DNA from: Nereocystis luetkeana | Taxonomy: Eukaryota > Sar > Phaeophyceae > Laminariales > Laminariaceae | Assembly: GCA_031213475.1 (NCBI GenBank) | Contig: JARUPZ010000034.1 | Span: forward strand, 5,102,547 to 5,166,546 | Length of the DNA stretch: 64,000 bases | Direction of reading: 5' to 3' | Shown here: positions 44,601 through 49,329 of the stretch, one piece after another | Layout of the letters: every line of letters starts with the position of its first letter | Position numbering within the stretch: position 1 is the stretch's first letter | Notes under the pieces: generated by a model | The model's input: the letters and a program-made list of their open reading frames with translations, nothing else | The model's database searches: none | Told to the model about the DNA's origin: nothing | Position numbers and translations under genes: made by a program

Positions 44601-45948
44601 AACATTGGTATTTCTACTCAAACGGTGGTTACATTCCCGGACAGAGCGATGCCAAGGCAAAAACGTGCAGCAAGAAGAGACCCACAACATTTTGATGCCG
44701 CTATCGACCTACGTAGCACACCCTCGAGCACACCGGCCTACACTCGAGTAGCTGGTGTGCGTGCATCTCGCACCATCGTGAGTGCTAAGAAAAGCAACAA
44801 TGCAGGCCCCCACGCCTCTCGACGATATGCAATCCAGAATGCAAGGGCCAGATTCCACACAGAGGAAGACAGTAGGGGGGGGTATCCGCACTGCTCTCTC
44901 TCTGCCTCTTGCTGTTTGTCCTTTAGTATTCCTCTTCATGTTCGTATTCGATACTGCTGTACTATAACGGGGGGCCATAGTTAACAGGACCTATTGTATA
45001 CATAAAAACCTACCTGGTACATATTTGAACATTTTTACTACAGCAGTAACAATATTTGGTCCTATTATTACGACAAAGACTGCTCCGCAAATCATACGAG
45101 TACCTCGTGGGCAAGGTGCTTCTCGTTCGAGTGTTCTAAATGCACGCTGGACAGACAGCCTGGATTTTGTGGGTGTGGCACGAGCAGATGGGGTCCGCGG
45201 CAAAGCTTCTTGAGCGTGCTTCGAGGCAGGGCGAAAGGGGAACATTGTGGGCGTGCTGCTGCTGCTGCTGCCGCTGTAGCTGGTGGTGTGTGGTCCTGCT
45301 GGTACTGCCTCGTTTGTCCACAGGCAAGAGCTCGCTCCTCCGAACATCGAACCAAAACAGCGGAAGAAAAGCGCTCGAGAACAAACAGATATGCCATGCT
45401 GTTCGAAACCGTAAGGGTCATTTCTATATTAAGATGAATATCAAACCGGCCCTTACATTTCCAGACATGTTGACACACCAAATATGCGCTCGCTCGCGCA
45501 TGAATGCTGGCTGTGATTGATACCTACAGCAAGTACTTTCGAATCGTAGCATTTTCATATGCGAAGGCAACCAACTTCTCCACACATAAACCAGCATAAA
45601 AAATGAAAATATCACTTTTTCAGTGAAAATCATGTCTCATCTCCCTTCTCTTCCTGATCTCACCTCCTCTTCCTCGCCTTCGTCGACCGGCTTGGACTCG
45701 ATATCCATGTCATCCCCCGCCGCCGGAGTACCTCTAGAAGCGGCCTCGATTCCCGGCACAGCCGCCCCACCCCCCGGGTACGACGATCTACCATCTGGTC
45801 CTCGCAACGGAGGAGCAAAACCCGCATCCGTGAAAGGACCAGGTGCTCCTGGTGCTGTTCGAGTCTCCGAGTAGCCGTCGTAGCCGCCGCCCTCCCGGCC
45901 TGACCCTCCCTCCCCATCTTTCGCGCTGTTGAACTGGGAATTACCCAT
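15094..45948 (-). CDS. PRKAB: AMPK/SNF1 protein kinase beta subunit, 5 coding exons, complete
   Basis: The gene encodes the scaffold and glycogen-binding subunit of the heterotrimeric AMP-activated (SNF1) kinase, which senses cell energy. Exons are 45948-45664, 33223-33086, 20385-20224, 19635-19477 and 15210-15094. Every junction is phase 0 with GT/AG borders, giving 95+46+54+53+38 = 286 residues (animal beta subunits are about 270). The protein starts MGNSQ, an N-myristoylation signal, followed by a Gly/Pro-rich acidic linker. A CBM48 domain spans about 99-180: FNNW with Trp121, Ser130 at the position of animal Ser108, Lys148, Trp155 and Asn172 match known glycogen-contact positions, but the usual Leu146 is Glu168. 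The ASC/AMPKBI domain spans about 216-286 and contains PPPLPPHLRHIILNK, ALNHLYCTAIKDG and QKFVTTVYY. Introns are about 12.4, 12.7, 0.6 and 4.3 kb. The family call is near certain; acceptor choice for exons 2 and 4 could move by one or two codons. Confidence 0.95.
15255..15750 (-). repeat. Tandem decayed copies of AMPK beta exon 5 and its acceptor
   Basis: At least four diverged copies of a unit of roughly 115-130 bp lie here. Each holds the polypyrimidine/AG acceptor and the first 40-60 bases of exon 5 (sequence resembling CTCAACCATCTGTAC and GACGGGAT on the minus strand), separated by long G tracts on the plus strand. Copy boundaries are near 15300, 15410, 15545 and 15660. Frames are broken (for example TAG after LRTG), so they are pseudo-exons. 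Confidence 0.75.
15765..16155 (-). mobile_element. SINE-like family S copy, nearly full
   Basis: On the minus strand it ends TGCGTGATAATTAGTACC then C tract. Upstream blocks GACATGCTCCGTCCCGGCAT, GCTTGGTGCAAACA and AACCTTGACCCC match copies at 39095, 57655 and 60970. Confidence 0.8.
16160..16192. repeat. (AAC)n
   Basis: About ten AAC units. Confidence 0.9.
16298..16417. mobile_element. Family B MITE, two scar insertions
   Basis: Termini TTACGGAGGGCCATAG and TGGTCCCCCGTAA with TA flank. TACCAGGTA (16352) and TACCAGGGTA (16387) stand where other copies have TA. Confidence 0.85.
16453..16555. mobile_element. Family B MITE
   Basis: TTACGGGGGACCATAG...CTATGGCCCCCCGTAA, 103 bp, TA on both sides. 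Confidence 0.9.
16639..16822. repeat. 22-bp minisatellite, 8.4 units
   Basis: The unit is GTGCCGGCTGCCGCTACGTA plus TA. Units 3 and 5 begin ATATCGG instead of GTGCCGG, so variant types alternate. It lies in AMPK beta intron 4. Confidence 0.95.
16835..16995 (-). repeat. Distal decayed copy of AMPK beta exon 5 region
   Basis: On the minus strand a T-rich tract leads to an AG acceptor-like site, then GCGCTCACCCATCTGTGTG, which resembles the true exon 5 start. Poly(G)/poly(C) follows, as in the tandem array at 15255-15750. It is not expected to code. Confidence 0.55.
17030..17915. other. Intron 4 DNA, no gene recognised
   Basis: A long minus-strand open frame (17252-18100) crosses a family A MITE and has no domain. 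Poly(A)/(T) tracts are frequent. Confidence 0.45.
17922..18011. mobile_element. Family A MITE (piggyBac-like)
   Basis: GAACCGCAGTCCCGTTTTGG and its inverted partner, about 90 bp, with TTAA on the left. Confidence 0.85.
18560..18665 (-). mobile_element. LINE 3' end fragment, poly(C) tail
   Basis: The minus strand reads GGAGTAGGAACGGTGCTCCG...AATGAGTACC then a C tract, matching the LINE end at 7900-8000. Confidence 0.75.
18850..19050. repeat. GATC-rich repeat, family G
   Basis: TCTACAGATAGATC, GTGCAGGATCTG, CACAACCCAGGAAACAT and CCACCCAGCCGCATGAG in family order. Confidence 0.7.
19050..19112 (+). mobile_element. SINE-like family S tail fragment
   Basis: GGTCTATGGTCACACGACTA..CATGCATGATATCAAGTGCAC then C tract. 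Confidence 0.6.
19240..19445. repeat. GATC-rich repeat fragment, family G
   Basis: Multiple AGATC/TCTGC words, ending GATAAGATCATGAACTGGGA, just 3' of exon 4 in AMPK beta intron 4. Confidence 0.45.
19477..19635 (-). CDS. PRKAB: AMPK beta exon 4 (start of ASC domain)
   Basis: This exon has 53 codons, AEGKEQYSQ to LPVPQHV, with the signature EPPPLPPHLRHIILNK of the alpha/gamma-binding ASC (AMPKBI) domain. The donor is CACGTG|GTGAGT. The acceptor is gcag before GCGGAG; an alternative AG three bases upstream is also in phase. It is separated from exon 3 by a 588-bp intron made almost wholly of simple repeats. Confidence 0.93.
19745..20162. repeat. 12-bp minisatellite GGTTACAAAAAC
   Basis: Degenerate tandem array of AACGGTTACAAA units fills most of the short intron 3 of AMPK beta. 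Confidence 0.85.
20170..20216. repeat. (CAG)n next to exon 3 donor
   Basis: About 15 to 16 CAG units on the plus strand (CTG on the gene strand), starting eight bases inside intron 3 after GTGGGGTT. Confidence 0.97.
20224..20385 (-). CDS. PRKAB: AMPK beta exon 3 (second half of CBM48)
   Basis: This exon has 54 codons beginning KGKHAFKFIVDDEW and running through PTVADIEGRVNNFIDVSDF to NRMK. It completes CBM48 with the conserved Lys, Trp and Asn ligands. The acceptor is gagctcag after a T-rich tract. The donor is AAG|GTGGGG, which lies directly against a CTG trinucleotide array. Reading through would append a poly-Leu tail, so splicing here is inferred from the family alignment and from the next exon. 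Confidence 0.93.
20700..20990. other. Intron 2 DNA; dispersed GAGATCGA..TTTGCAAGC repeat near 20870
   Basis: TCAGCTGTGAGATCGACG...GCAAGC recurs near 22330, 24980 and 61985, marking a small dispersed family. One TACCTGGTA scar at 20846. Confidence 0.5.
20991..21047. mobile_element. Family A MITE, right half
   Basis: GGTTTGTCCCCAAAAAGGGG then ACTGCAG; left arm lost. Confidence 0.75.
21068..21150. mobile_element. Family E MITE
   Basis: TA-CCACCATGTCCGGAAATAC...TTTCCGGACAGAGTAGTGG with an AAACGGTT-type inner arm; 83 bp. Confidence 0.75.
21326..21389. mobile_element. Family C MITE
   Basis: ATAATAATCAGAACCGAATA...GGGTTCTGATTAT inverted arms, abutting a family B copy. Confidence 0.7.
21390..21496. 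mobile_element. Family B MITE
   Basis: TTGCGGGGGGGGCATAG...CTATGGTCCCCCGTAA. Confidence 0.85.
21868..21956. mobile_element. Family A MITE, intact
   Basis: 89 bp between two TTAA target copies. CCCTTTTAGAACCGCAGTCC and its inverted partner form a near-perfect palindrome around TCAAATTTCAAGTAA. Confidence 0.95.
22310..22455. repeat. ~57-bp tandem repeat, 3 units
   Basis: GTGAGATCGAGGATACCTAC repeats three times with AT-rich spacers; TACCAGGTA scar at 22308. Confidence 0.85.
22535..22621. mobile_element. Family E-like MITE
   Basis: ACTCTGGCGGGTAATATACG...CTATATTCCCCGCCAGAG inverted arms. Confidence 0.6.
22649..22753. mobile_element. Family B MITE
   Basis: TTACCGGGGGCCATTG...CTATGGTCCCCCCTAA. 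Confidence 0.85.
22918..23475. repeat. Tandem array of family C MITEs
   Basis: Four to five units of about 115-120 bp (AGTAATCAGGACCAAATATG...CACGATGGGTCCTGATTAC). The second unit is split by the family B copy at 23071-23175, inserted at a TA. Confidence 0.85.
23071..23175. mobile_element. Family B MITE nested in family C
   Basis: TTACGGGAGACCATAG...CTATGGCCCCCCGTAA; flanking TA/TA joins ATATGCT to GCAAAGATGG of the host repeat. Confidence 0.92.
23741..23829. mobile_element. Family A MITE, intact
   Basis: 89 bp with TTAA on both sides. Confidence 0.95.
24026..24147. mobile_element. Family E MITE
   Basis: TA-CCACCGCTGTGTATGCCCC...TATTTAGGGACAACGTGG-TA, longer centre than usual. Confidence 0.7.
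24219..24316. mobile_element. Family A MITE
   Basis: TTAA on left, right end decayed (AAAAGATTTT). Contains a local repeat of GGGGACAATT. Confidence 0.85.
24650..24955. repeat. ~75-bp degenerate tandem repeat
   Basis: Four units around CAGCCCCGGCTGCCTGCTGG plus GATAGC and ATGAGGCGTA; a fifth unit lies apart at 25370-25440. Confidence 0.8.
25141..25231. mobile_element. Family A MITE, intact
   Basis: TTAA on both sides (25137-25140 and 25232-25235). Confidence 0.92.
25744..25847. mobile_element. Family B MITE
   Basis: TTACGGGGGGCCATAGTTAA...CTATGGTCCCCCGTA. Confidence 0.9.
25862..26033. mobile_element. Family A relic with nested family E
   Basis: GCTGTCCCGTTTTTCGGGGG...GTCCCGAAAAAGGGGACGG are family A arms. 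The family E copy 25908-25986 (CCGCTCTG...AGTGTGG) sits between them. Confidence 0.7.
26040..28080. other. Intron 2 DNA, no gene recognised
   Basis: G tract at 26155, family E copy about 26790-26864, poly(A) at 27150-27175, and imperfect Gln/Ala-type repeats CAAGACTCAAGCCGAGCAG at 27370-27600. Confidence 0.5.
28083..28144. repeat. (ACCGA)n
   Basis: About 12 pentamer units CGAAC/ACCGA. Confidence 0.95.
28200..28800 (+). other. Two unexplained protein-like open stretches in intron 2
   Basis: The plus strand reads VIPEAGIEREHTFSIYVQQY (about 28230-28290) in one frame. From 28587 it reads a Glu run then VAYTGYWSNNAPARTTAVLP in another. No family is recognised. The second starts in a (GAG)n array and ends in poly(A), so chance is possible. 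Confidence 0.25.
29157..29245. mobile_element. Family A MITE
   Basis: CCCTTCCAGGACTGCAGTCC...GGGACTGCGGTGCTAAAAC. Confidence 0.85.
29290..29530. repeat. GATC-rich repeat, family G
   Basis: CAGATCATCTACAGGTCACC, GATCTGCCCTAAAAAGGC, AAATCCTGCACAAACCTCTT. Confidence 0.7.
29648..29740. mobile_element. Family A MITE
   Basis: CCCATTTCGTACTGCAGCCC...GGGACTGCGGTACTGAAGG. Confidence 0.85.
30155..30250. mobile_element. Family A MITE
   Basis: CCCTTTTTAGTGCGACAGTC...GGGACTGCGGTCCTAAAAAG. Confidence 0.88.
30285..30389. mobile_element. Family B MITE
   Basis: TTACGGGGAACCATAG...CTATGATCCCCCGTAA, TA flanks. Confidence 0.92.
30501..30604. mobile_element. Family B MITE
   Basis: CTACGGGGGCCATAG...CTATGGACCCCCGTAG; both ends carry the same compensating change. 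Confidence 0.88.
30898..30989. mobile_element. Family A MITE, intact
   Basis: TTAA on both sides; centre shortened. Confidence 0.93.
31000..31570. other. Intron 2 DNA, no gene recognised
   Basis: Poly(A) near 31250 and a GTTGTTGTTGCTG stretch near 31470. Confidence 0.45.
31581..31701. mobile_element. Family B MITE with scar
   Basis: TTACGGGGGACAATAG...TGGCGCCCCGTTTT; TACCTGGTA at 31671 replaces TA. Confidence 0.85.
31856..32078. mobile_element. Family B MITE split by another family B
   Basis: The outer copy TTACGGGGAACCATAC...TGGTCCCCCGTAA is interrupted at 31936-32040 by a second full copy at a TA. The outer copy also carries TACCTGGTA at 31906. Confidence 0.93.
31936..32040. mobile_element. 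Family B MITE (inner)
   Basis: TTACGGGGGGCCATAGTTAA...CTATGGTCCCCCGTAA flanked by TA on both sides. Confidence 0.95.
32343..32537. mobile_element. Family A MITE with 50-bp internal triplication
   Basis: The left half (CCCTTTTAGGACCCCAGCCC to AATTAGA) occurs three times at 32345, 32395 and 32445, exactly 50 bp apart, before one right half ending at TTAA 32533. Confidence 0.93.
33086..33223 (-). CDS. PRKAB: AMPK beta exon 2 (first half of CBM48)
   Basis: This exon has 46 codons encoding VPTVFRWEHGG..VYITGTFNNW and ending IHTLK, the first beta strands of the glycogen-binding module. The acceptor follows a CT-rich tract (cttcttctcttgtgacgggag). Three in-frame AGs (before GAG, CAG or CTG) are all phase 0, so the start may shift by one or two codons. 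The donor is AAG|GTAAGG. The DNA just inside intron 2 is strongly C-rich on the plus strand. Confidence 0.93.
33420..33600. repeat. GGGTC pentamer element (family P)
   Basis: GGGTCATGACCC, TCAGGATTTTTTTTAATCTC, ACGGGTCGGGTCGAG and mirrored GACCCGCGAGGTTTGACCC. The same layout occurs at 37150, 38768 and 63245. Confidence 0.8.
34375..34430. repeat. GATC-rich fragment, family G
   Basis: CTCGGACGGACAGATCATCT then ACCGATAGATCATGG. Confidence 0.55.
34469..34557. mobile_element. Family A MITE, intact
   Basis: 89 bp, TTAA on both sides. Confidence 0.94.
34753..34857. mobile_element. Family B MITE
   Basis: TTACGGGGGACCATAGTTAA...CTATGGTCCCCCGTAA, TA flanks. Confidence 0.93.
34878..35070. repeat. 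GATC-rich repeat, family G
   Basis: GTGCAGGATCTGCATAGTAC, AGATCCAACCCAGGAAACAT, tandem AGATCATAC, CCTGAAAGATCTAGATCA. Confidence 0.8.
35210..35395 (+). mobile_element. SINE-like family S copy, 5' truncated
   Basis: GCGACTCGCCGAAAACACCT...GACTACGGCCATACATGATA TGAGTAC then CT-rich poly(C). Confidence 0.75.
35540..35600. repeat. (TC)n
   Basis: Nearly pure CT dinucleotide run. Confidence 0.95.
35996..36313. mobile_element. Family F MITE split by family A
   Basis: GATAACACACCCC...GGACGATTTTCGAAGC and GAAATTCGTCCGAGGGGGTG form the ends. A family A copy sits inside at a TTAA. Confidence 0.8.
36155..36243. mobile_element. Family A MITE nested in family F
   Basis: TTAA at 36151-36154 and 36244-36247. 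Confidence 0.95.
36384..36585. mobile_element. Family A MITE split by family B
   Basis: The left arm CCCTTTCAAGGCTGCAGTCC is followed by a family B copy 36438-36543 (TCACGGGGGACCATAG...GGTCCCCCGTCA), then the decayed right arm GGACACTAAAAGGG. Confidence 0.82.
36600..37030. repeat. AGTTGGC-rich diffuse repeat
   Basis: Ends rich in AGTTGGC/GCCAACT in both orientations resemble 40200-40500; no gene. Confidence 0.4.
37150..37350. repeat. GGGTC pentamer element (family P)
   Basis: GGGTCACGACCC, then GTCGGGTCGGGTCGGGTC and mirrored GCCTGAGCCGCGAGGCTTGA. Confidence 0.8.
38325..38429. mobile_element. Family B MITE
   Basis: TTACGGGGGACCATAGTAAA...CTATGGTCCTCCGTAA, TA flanks; an ACCAGGTA scar adjoins the left TA. 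Confidence 0.92.
38768..38945. repeat. GGGTC pentamer element (family P)
   Basis: GGGTCATGACCCGACCGG...GACCCGACCCGTGA. Confidence 0.8.
39073..39500 (-). mobile_element. SINE-like family S copy, nearly full
   Basis: The minus strand runs from CACAGCTGGTTGTCGAGTTA to CATGAGATCGATTACATC and GAGTACC then C tract. Confidence 0.85.
39842..40040. mobile_element. Family F MITE
   Basis: CCCCGCCGACGATTTTCCGA...GAAATTCGTCCCAGGGGG. Confidence 0.7.
40060..41785. other. Intron 1 DNA, no gene recognised
   Basis: A CT-rich open frame at 40614-41147 has no domain. AGTTGGC-type repeats at 40200-40500; (GCT)n near 40595. Confidence 0.4.
41785..41985. repeat. GATC-rich repeat, family G
   Basis: CAGATCATCCAGACCCCTGA, CCCACCCGGCAACATGAGCT, CTGAAAGATCTAGATCATC. 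Confidence 0.7.
42577..42650 (-). other. tRNA-like segment
   Basis: The minus strand has an A-box-like ACCCAAGTGGTTAACCT and a B-box GGTTCGAGCCCC 35 bases later, with a paired T stem CCTGG/CCAGG. Acceptor pairing is not convincing; possibly a SINE head or tRNA relic. Confidence 0.35.
43140..43224. mobile_element. Family E MITE, good copy
   Basis: TA-CCACCCTGTCCCGAAATATG...TCTTCCGGGACGGAGTGG-TA, 85 bp. Confidence 0.88.
43291..43581. mobile_element. Family F MITE, best copy
   Basis: TAAGATAACACACCCCCCCT CGGACGATTTTC at one end; GAAATTCGTCCCAGGGGGGG TGGATTATCGTATCACCC at the other. Confidence 0.8.
43720..43837. mobile_element. Family B MITE with three scars
   Basis: Against sister copies, TA is replaced by TACCAGGTA at 43733, TACCTGGTA at 43768 and TACCAGGTA at 43810. 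The left terminus is eroded; the right is CTATGGTCCCCCGTAA. Confidence 0.9.
43935..44045. mobile_element. Family C MITE
   Basis: GGGGAACACAGCAGTAATCA...GGTCCTGATTACTGTGGGCAC. Confidence 0.8.
44056..44160. mobile_element. Family B MITE
   Basis: TTACGGGGGACCATAGTTAA...CTATGGTCCCCCTTAA. Confidence 0.92.
44239..44343. mobile_element. Family B MITE
   Basis: TTACCGGGGATCTTAG...CTATGGTCCCCCGTA; scars TACCAGGTA/TACCTGGTA adjoin the left flank. Confidence 0.9.
44964..45072. mobile_element. Family B MITE, right end lost
   Basis: TAACGGGGGGCCATAGTTAA...GGTCCTATTATTACG; scar TACCTGGTA at 45012. Confidence 0.85.
45664..45948 (-). CDS. PRKAB: AMPK beta exon 1 (myristoylated N-terminus)
   Basis: This exon has 95 codons from ATG to GAG, followed by the donor GTGAGA. 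Gly2 and Ser4 in MGNSQFN fit N-myristoylation, which in this family tethers the kinase to membranes. The rest is low-complexity Gly/Pro/Ala sequence ending in an acidic run (DEGEEEE). The reading frame continues eight codons past the donor to a stop, so the donor is needed. The start context is ACAATGG. No TATA box or other core promoter element stands out just upstream (45949-46430). Confidence 0.92.
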
Positions 45949-46430
45949 TGTCTCTACGACACGGAAGAGCTCCGCTCTGCCACTCTCTCAGCCCGTCTAG
46001 AGAAGCGTGGCGCGTGCCACGGCGTGTCCGCTAGCCAGCACAGGCTAAGCTCTCAGGAGATACTTTGCCGTCGCAGCCTGAGGTGCTGCTTTATTTTCGA
46101 TTGTTTCTTGGGTTTTAATTTGTTTCTGTTTGCGTAGGCTTTGGGGAAGCCCCCCAGTTTGTCTTGGGTGCTCCGATGTCTTCCTGATTGGACAGTACAA
46201 GCGCAAGGACCAACAAGGCGACACAACCACGGCACTAGGTGTCGCTCGTTCTTCTGCTCTGGGTCTCACGCCCTGCCAGGTACTATGCTTCGCTGTTGGT
46301 GTGTACTTTCGCTTTTTTTCTTCTGCTTGAGGGATGTGATGACGAAACAAACCCGGGGATACGTCTTTGTACCAAGAAACGCCTGCCATATCTCGTAGTT
46401 TTGTGGATATTTGATATCCACCGATTACAA
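45949..46430. other. AMPK beta upstream region
   Basis: GC-rich for the first ~100 bases then mixed; it should hold the 5' UTR and promoter, but I see no TATA box or other core element. Confidence 0.4.
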
Positions 46431-46433
46431 ATC

Positions 46434-46525
46434 CCTTTTTAGTACCGCAGTCCCGTTTTGTGGACACATTAGTCTAATTTGAAGTGGTTCGTCCCCAAAA
46501 CGGGACTGCGGTTGTAAGAGGGCTG
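46434..46525. mobile_element. Family A MITE
   Basis: CCCTTTTTAGTACCGCAGTC...GGGACTGCGGTTGTAAGAGG; right TTAA decayed. Confidence 0.85.
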
Positions 46526-46529
46526 ATAC

Positions 46530-47990
46530 GAGTATACCTACAGCGCCGGTGGTGTGTGTCTGTTGGAGGATGCGGTGGAGATGTGTCTCGCTGTGTGTCT
46601 ACCCGGACACACTGTCGGTTGTTCTAATGACAGCGGGAGGTTTTTTCCCCGGTGAAACCTCCCTGGGCCCTGGGTCTTCCCTTGCACCCCAAGTGATGGT
46701 GTTGCTTTTTCGAGAAAAAGATAGCGGGTACAGGCTCGTACAGAAGTAAAATCGTCACCAGTACAGGGTAGTCGAGTTTGATGAGTACGAACAGCAGTAC
46801 CAGGTACGAATGAAAGTTGTTTCATACCAGGTACGACATGCCACGCATCGCTTTTGCATGTGAGATTTTACTAGGAAATCTGAAATCTTTACCCCATCGC
46901 GGCCCCTCACGCACGGCAGTCTAATAATGCCCCATGGCACAGTCAATTGCTGCTGCTGCAGTCGAGAGTAGGTAGAACGGGAACCGCGCGCTAATCAATA
47001 CCAGGTACCTGGTAGTCTCTGTTTGTTCTATTGGGAGGGATAGGTATACTCGTACCGTGGTGTACCTGCTTGGTTGGTACGAGGTATCTGTGGTACTTAC
47101 TCGTTCGTGTACCTGGTACACTTCGTTACTGGGGCATTGTTGTTGTTTGGCACAGAGTCGTTGAGACAGATTGTTCTTCCAACCGATCGAATCATACGTC
47201 ACACTGCTGTTATCACAGAAAGAGTTACATACCTGGTTGGTATATATGCACAGCAGCACAGTATGTAACTAATTGTCTACGAGCACTTATAGTAGCAGCT
47301 ACGAGTATACTGCCTGTAGTATAGACCTGGTATAGGTTCGTAGTTCCGTTGTGTGCACCACAGGTCTGCGGGGTATACACACATACATGCATGCATGTCA
47401 ACAACGAGAGACACCCGACCGAGCAAGTACACACGTCGAACTATTTTCACTCCGTCATACATAAGACGTACCACGTAAGCAAAGCAGAGGAGCAACTTGA
47501 TTAATTTATGGTAGGTAGGTAAAACTTTAGATGAATGATTAATATTGAATAGTAGTATTAAATAGTAATGGTAGTAATATAGTATAACAGTAAATGAAGT
47601 GGGGGGGGGGGGGCTAAAACATTAATTTAAAAGCATTGATCGTTGCCCCCCATCGAGCACTCCTTTTGTTGTGTGCAATGCATCTACTCATATACTCGCA
47701 CTCACTTGCTCTTGATCCCGAGGCCACGACGATGGCGTTTCACACGGGCACCTATACCTGGACATTGTGTGGAAAAAGAACGAACGCCTATACATATATT
47801 ACATACCAGGTATATAGTACCTGTGGCACTTTATAGGCATCCTCAGCAAGCAGTACATGCGTTTTGATCCCCCTCGGAGCACTCGCTCTCCGTATATTGC
47901 AATGTGTCGGATAACGACAACAAACAGACTGCCACATATAATAAGGTGGTATTAGTAGTTGCTGTGTCCTACGGTACTACGTATACTTAT
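46530..47990. other. Intergenic DNA, no gene recognised
   Basis: Dense in TACCTGGTA/TACCAGGTA scars (46798, 46826, 46999, 47110, 47804). AT-rich TAGTA repeats near 47510-47590. Confidence 0.45.
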
Positions 47991-47991
47991 A

Positions 47992-48070
47992 CCACTCTGA
48001 CCCGAAATATAGGGAAAGTTAGCATATAATGATTCAATCCAAACGGTTCTTATATTTTGGGTCCGAGTGG
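47992..48070. mobile_element. Family E MITE, good copy
   Basis: TA-CCACTCTGACCCGAAATATA...TATTTTGGGTCCGAGTGG-TA, 79 bp. Confidence 0.9.
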
Positions 48071-48297
48071 TACTATTTAATACCAGGTACTTAATTATTA
48101 TTATTTCCCTTGCCATCCGACAATGTGCAACATGATCTTCAACATTGATCACTCATAACTTTCCCGAAAGAAGAAAACCTCGGAAACAAAAGGAAACCCA
48201 TGCACCAAGTCTACCTCCCTTCTGTACCAACTTTCGGCTTGTCTACTCCATTCTCTGTCCTTGCTCCTTCCTTCTCATTACGTTCTATTCTTAAATC

Positions 48298-49050
48298 CTA
48301 AGCTGCATCCAAGCTCCATCCCCACGCCATCGGTGTGGGTCTGTCGTCCCTCACCCCCCTGTTCCTTCTTCCTTCTTGGCGGTCCCTAAGCTGGAGCTTG
48401 AACCTCGACACCCTCCTCGAGTTGGCGATCTGTGTGGTCACCGGGACCGTTTGGAGCAGGCGTTCCTTCACCACCCCCGTCCTTGCCATCGACCCACCAT
48501 CCCTCCCCCCCACGACGCTAGCTGCAAGCTGGTCGATGAAGTTGCTGCCCTCTACCCCGAGGCGCCCAAAGCTTTCCACCGCTAAGGTGGCTAGTTTGTG
48601 GCTCCGCTCGTCGAAGGACACATGTCCCGGACGCGCGTAGTGTTGGCGCTTGCGCGCCTCGGAGGTAGAGGCAGCGGATCCATCATGATCAGCGCTGCCT
48701 CCTCGCAGGTGGGCCTGCGCTTGCGGGTCTGCATGGGTGACGTCCAGCAGGATGGACTTTTCCCTGTATTCCCTGTTAGGAGCGTCCCGGAGACCTCCTG
48801 TCCTGACAACGATGTCCATCCGCAGGTTCCGGTCTGCAGTGAACGGCTCGCCGCTCTCTACTTGGTGTGGGATTCCCAGCCGCTTCAGCGTGCGGGAGAT
48901 CGCGTGAACCAACGGTTGATGTTGGTTTACCTGTGCCCCTGCTCTGGAACAGATGCGTGCGTGGCGTGTGTGTATGTCGACTGCGTCGCAGCAGGGGCAC
49001 CTCACTACCGCGTGCTCCTCGATCCCCATGAAGCGCCTTCCCATGCCCAC
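48298..49050 (-). pseudogene. R2-like non-LTR retrotransposon, C-terminal zinc knuckle and endonuclease module
   Basis: This is a 250-codon open frame. A CPCC...H..H..C zinc-knuckle-like motif (residues about 19-35) precedes a restriction-like endonuclease domain: MDIVVR, then KSILLDVTHADPQ, where the Asp-rich core resembles PD-(D/E)XK folds of R2/CRE-type retroelements. HYARPGHVSFDERSHKLAT and FGRLGVEGSNFIDQLA follow. In intact elements this module nicks target DNA for reverse transcription. The reverse transcriptase is absent or scrambled beyond 49050, where related pieces lie in shifting frames. The frame ends naturally (MAWGWSLDAA). It lies between AMPK beta and the unknown gene. Confidence 0.75.
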
Positions 49051-49275
49051 GAGCTCCGCTGCTGCTATTATACGGAGCGAGTCTGTTTGCCTCGCCCGAA
49101 GGCAAGCAGTGGCTCCTGCTCCTTGTAGACTTCTGTAGCGAGCTTTGGCGAAGGCCTTGGTCTCTTATTGTAGGGTGGTCTCGATTCAAGTCGGGCTGCA
49201 ACATGTTCGATACATTTTGTCCGAGAGCACAAAAAAAAAAAAACAGAGGAATCACTGAACATAAACAACATACTA

Positions 49276-49323
49276 TTACGGGGGACTTATAGTAAATAGG
49301 ACCTACGGTATACACAAAAACCT
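49276..49323. mobile_element. Family B MITE, left half
   Basis: TTACGGGGGACTTATAGTAA to CACAAAAACCT; right half lost at a duplicated AACATAAACAACATACTA. Confidence 0.8.
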
Positions 49324-49329
49324 GAAGCA

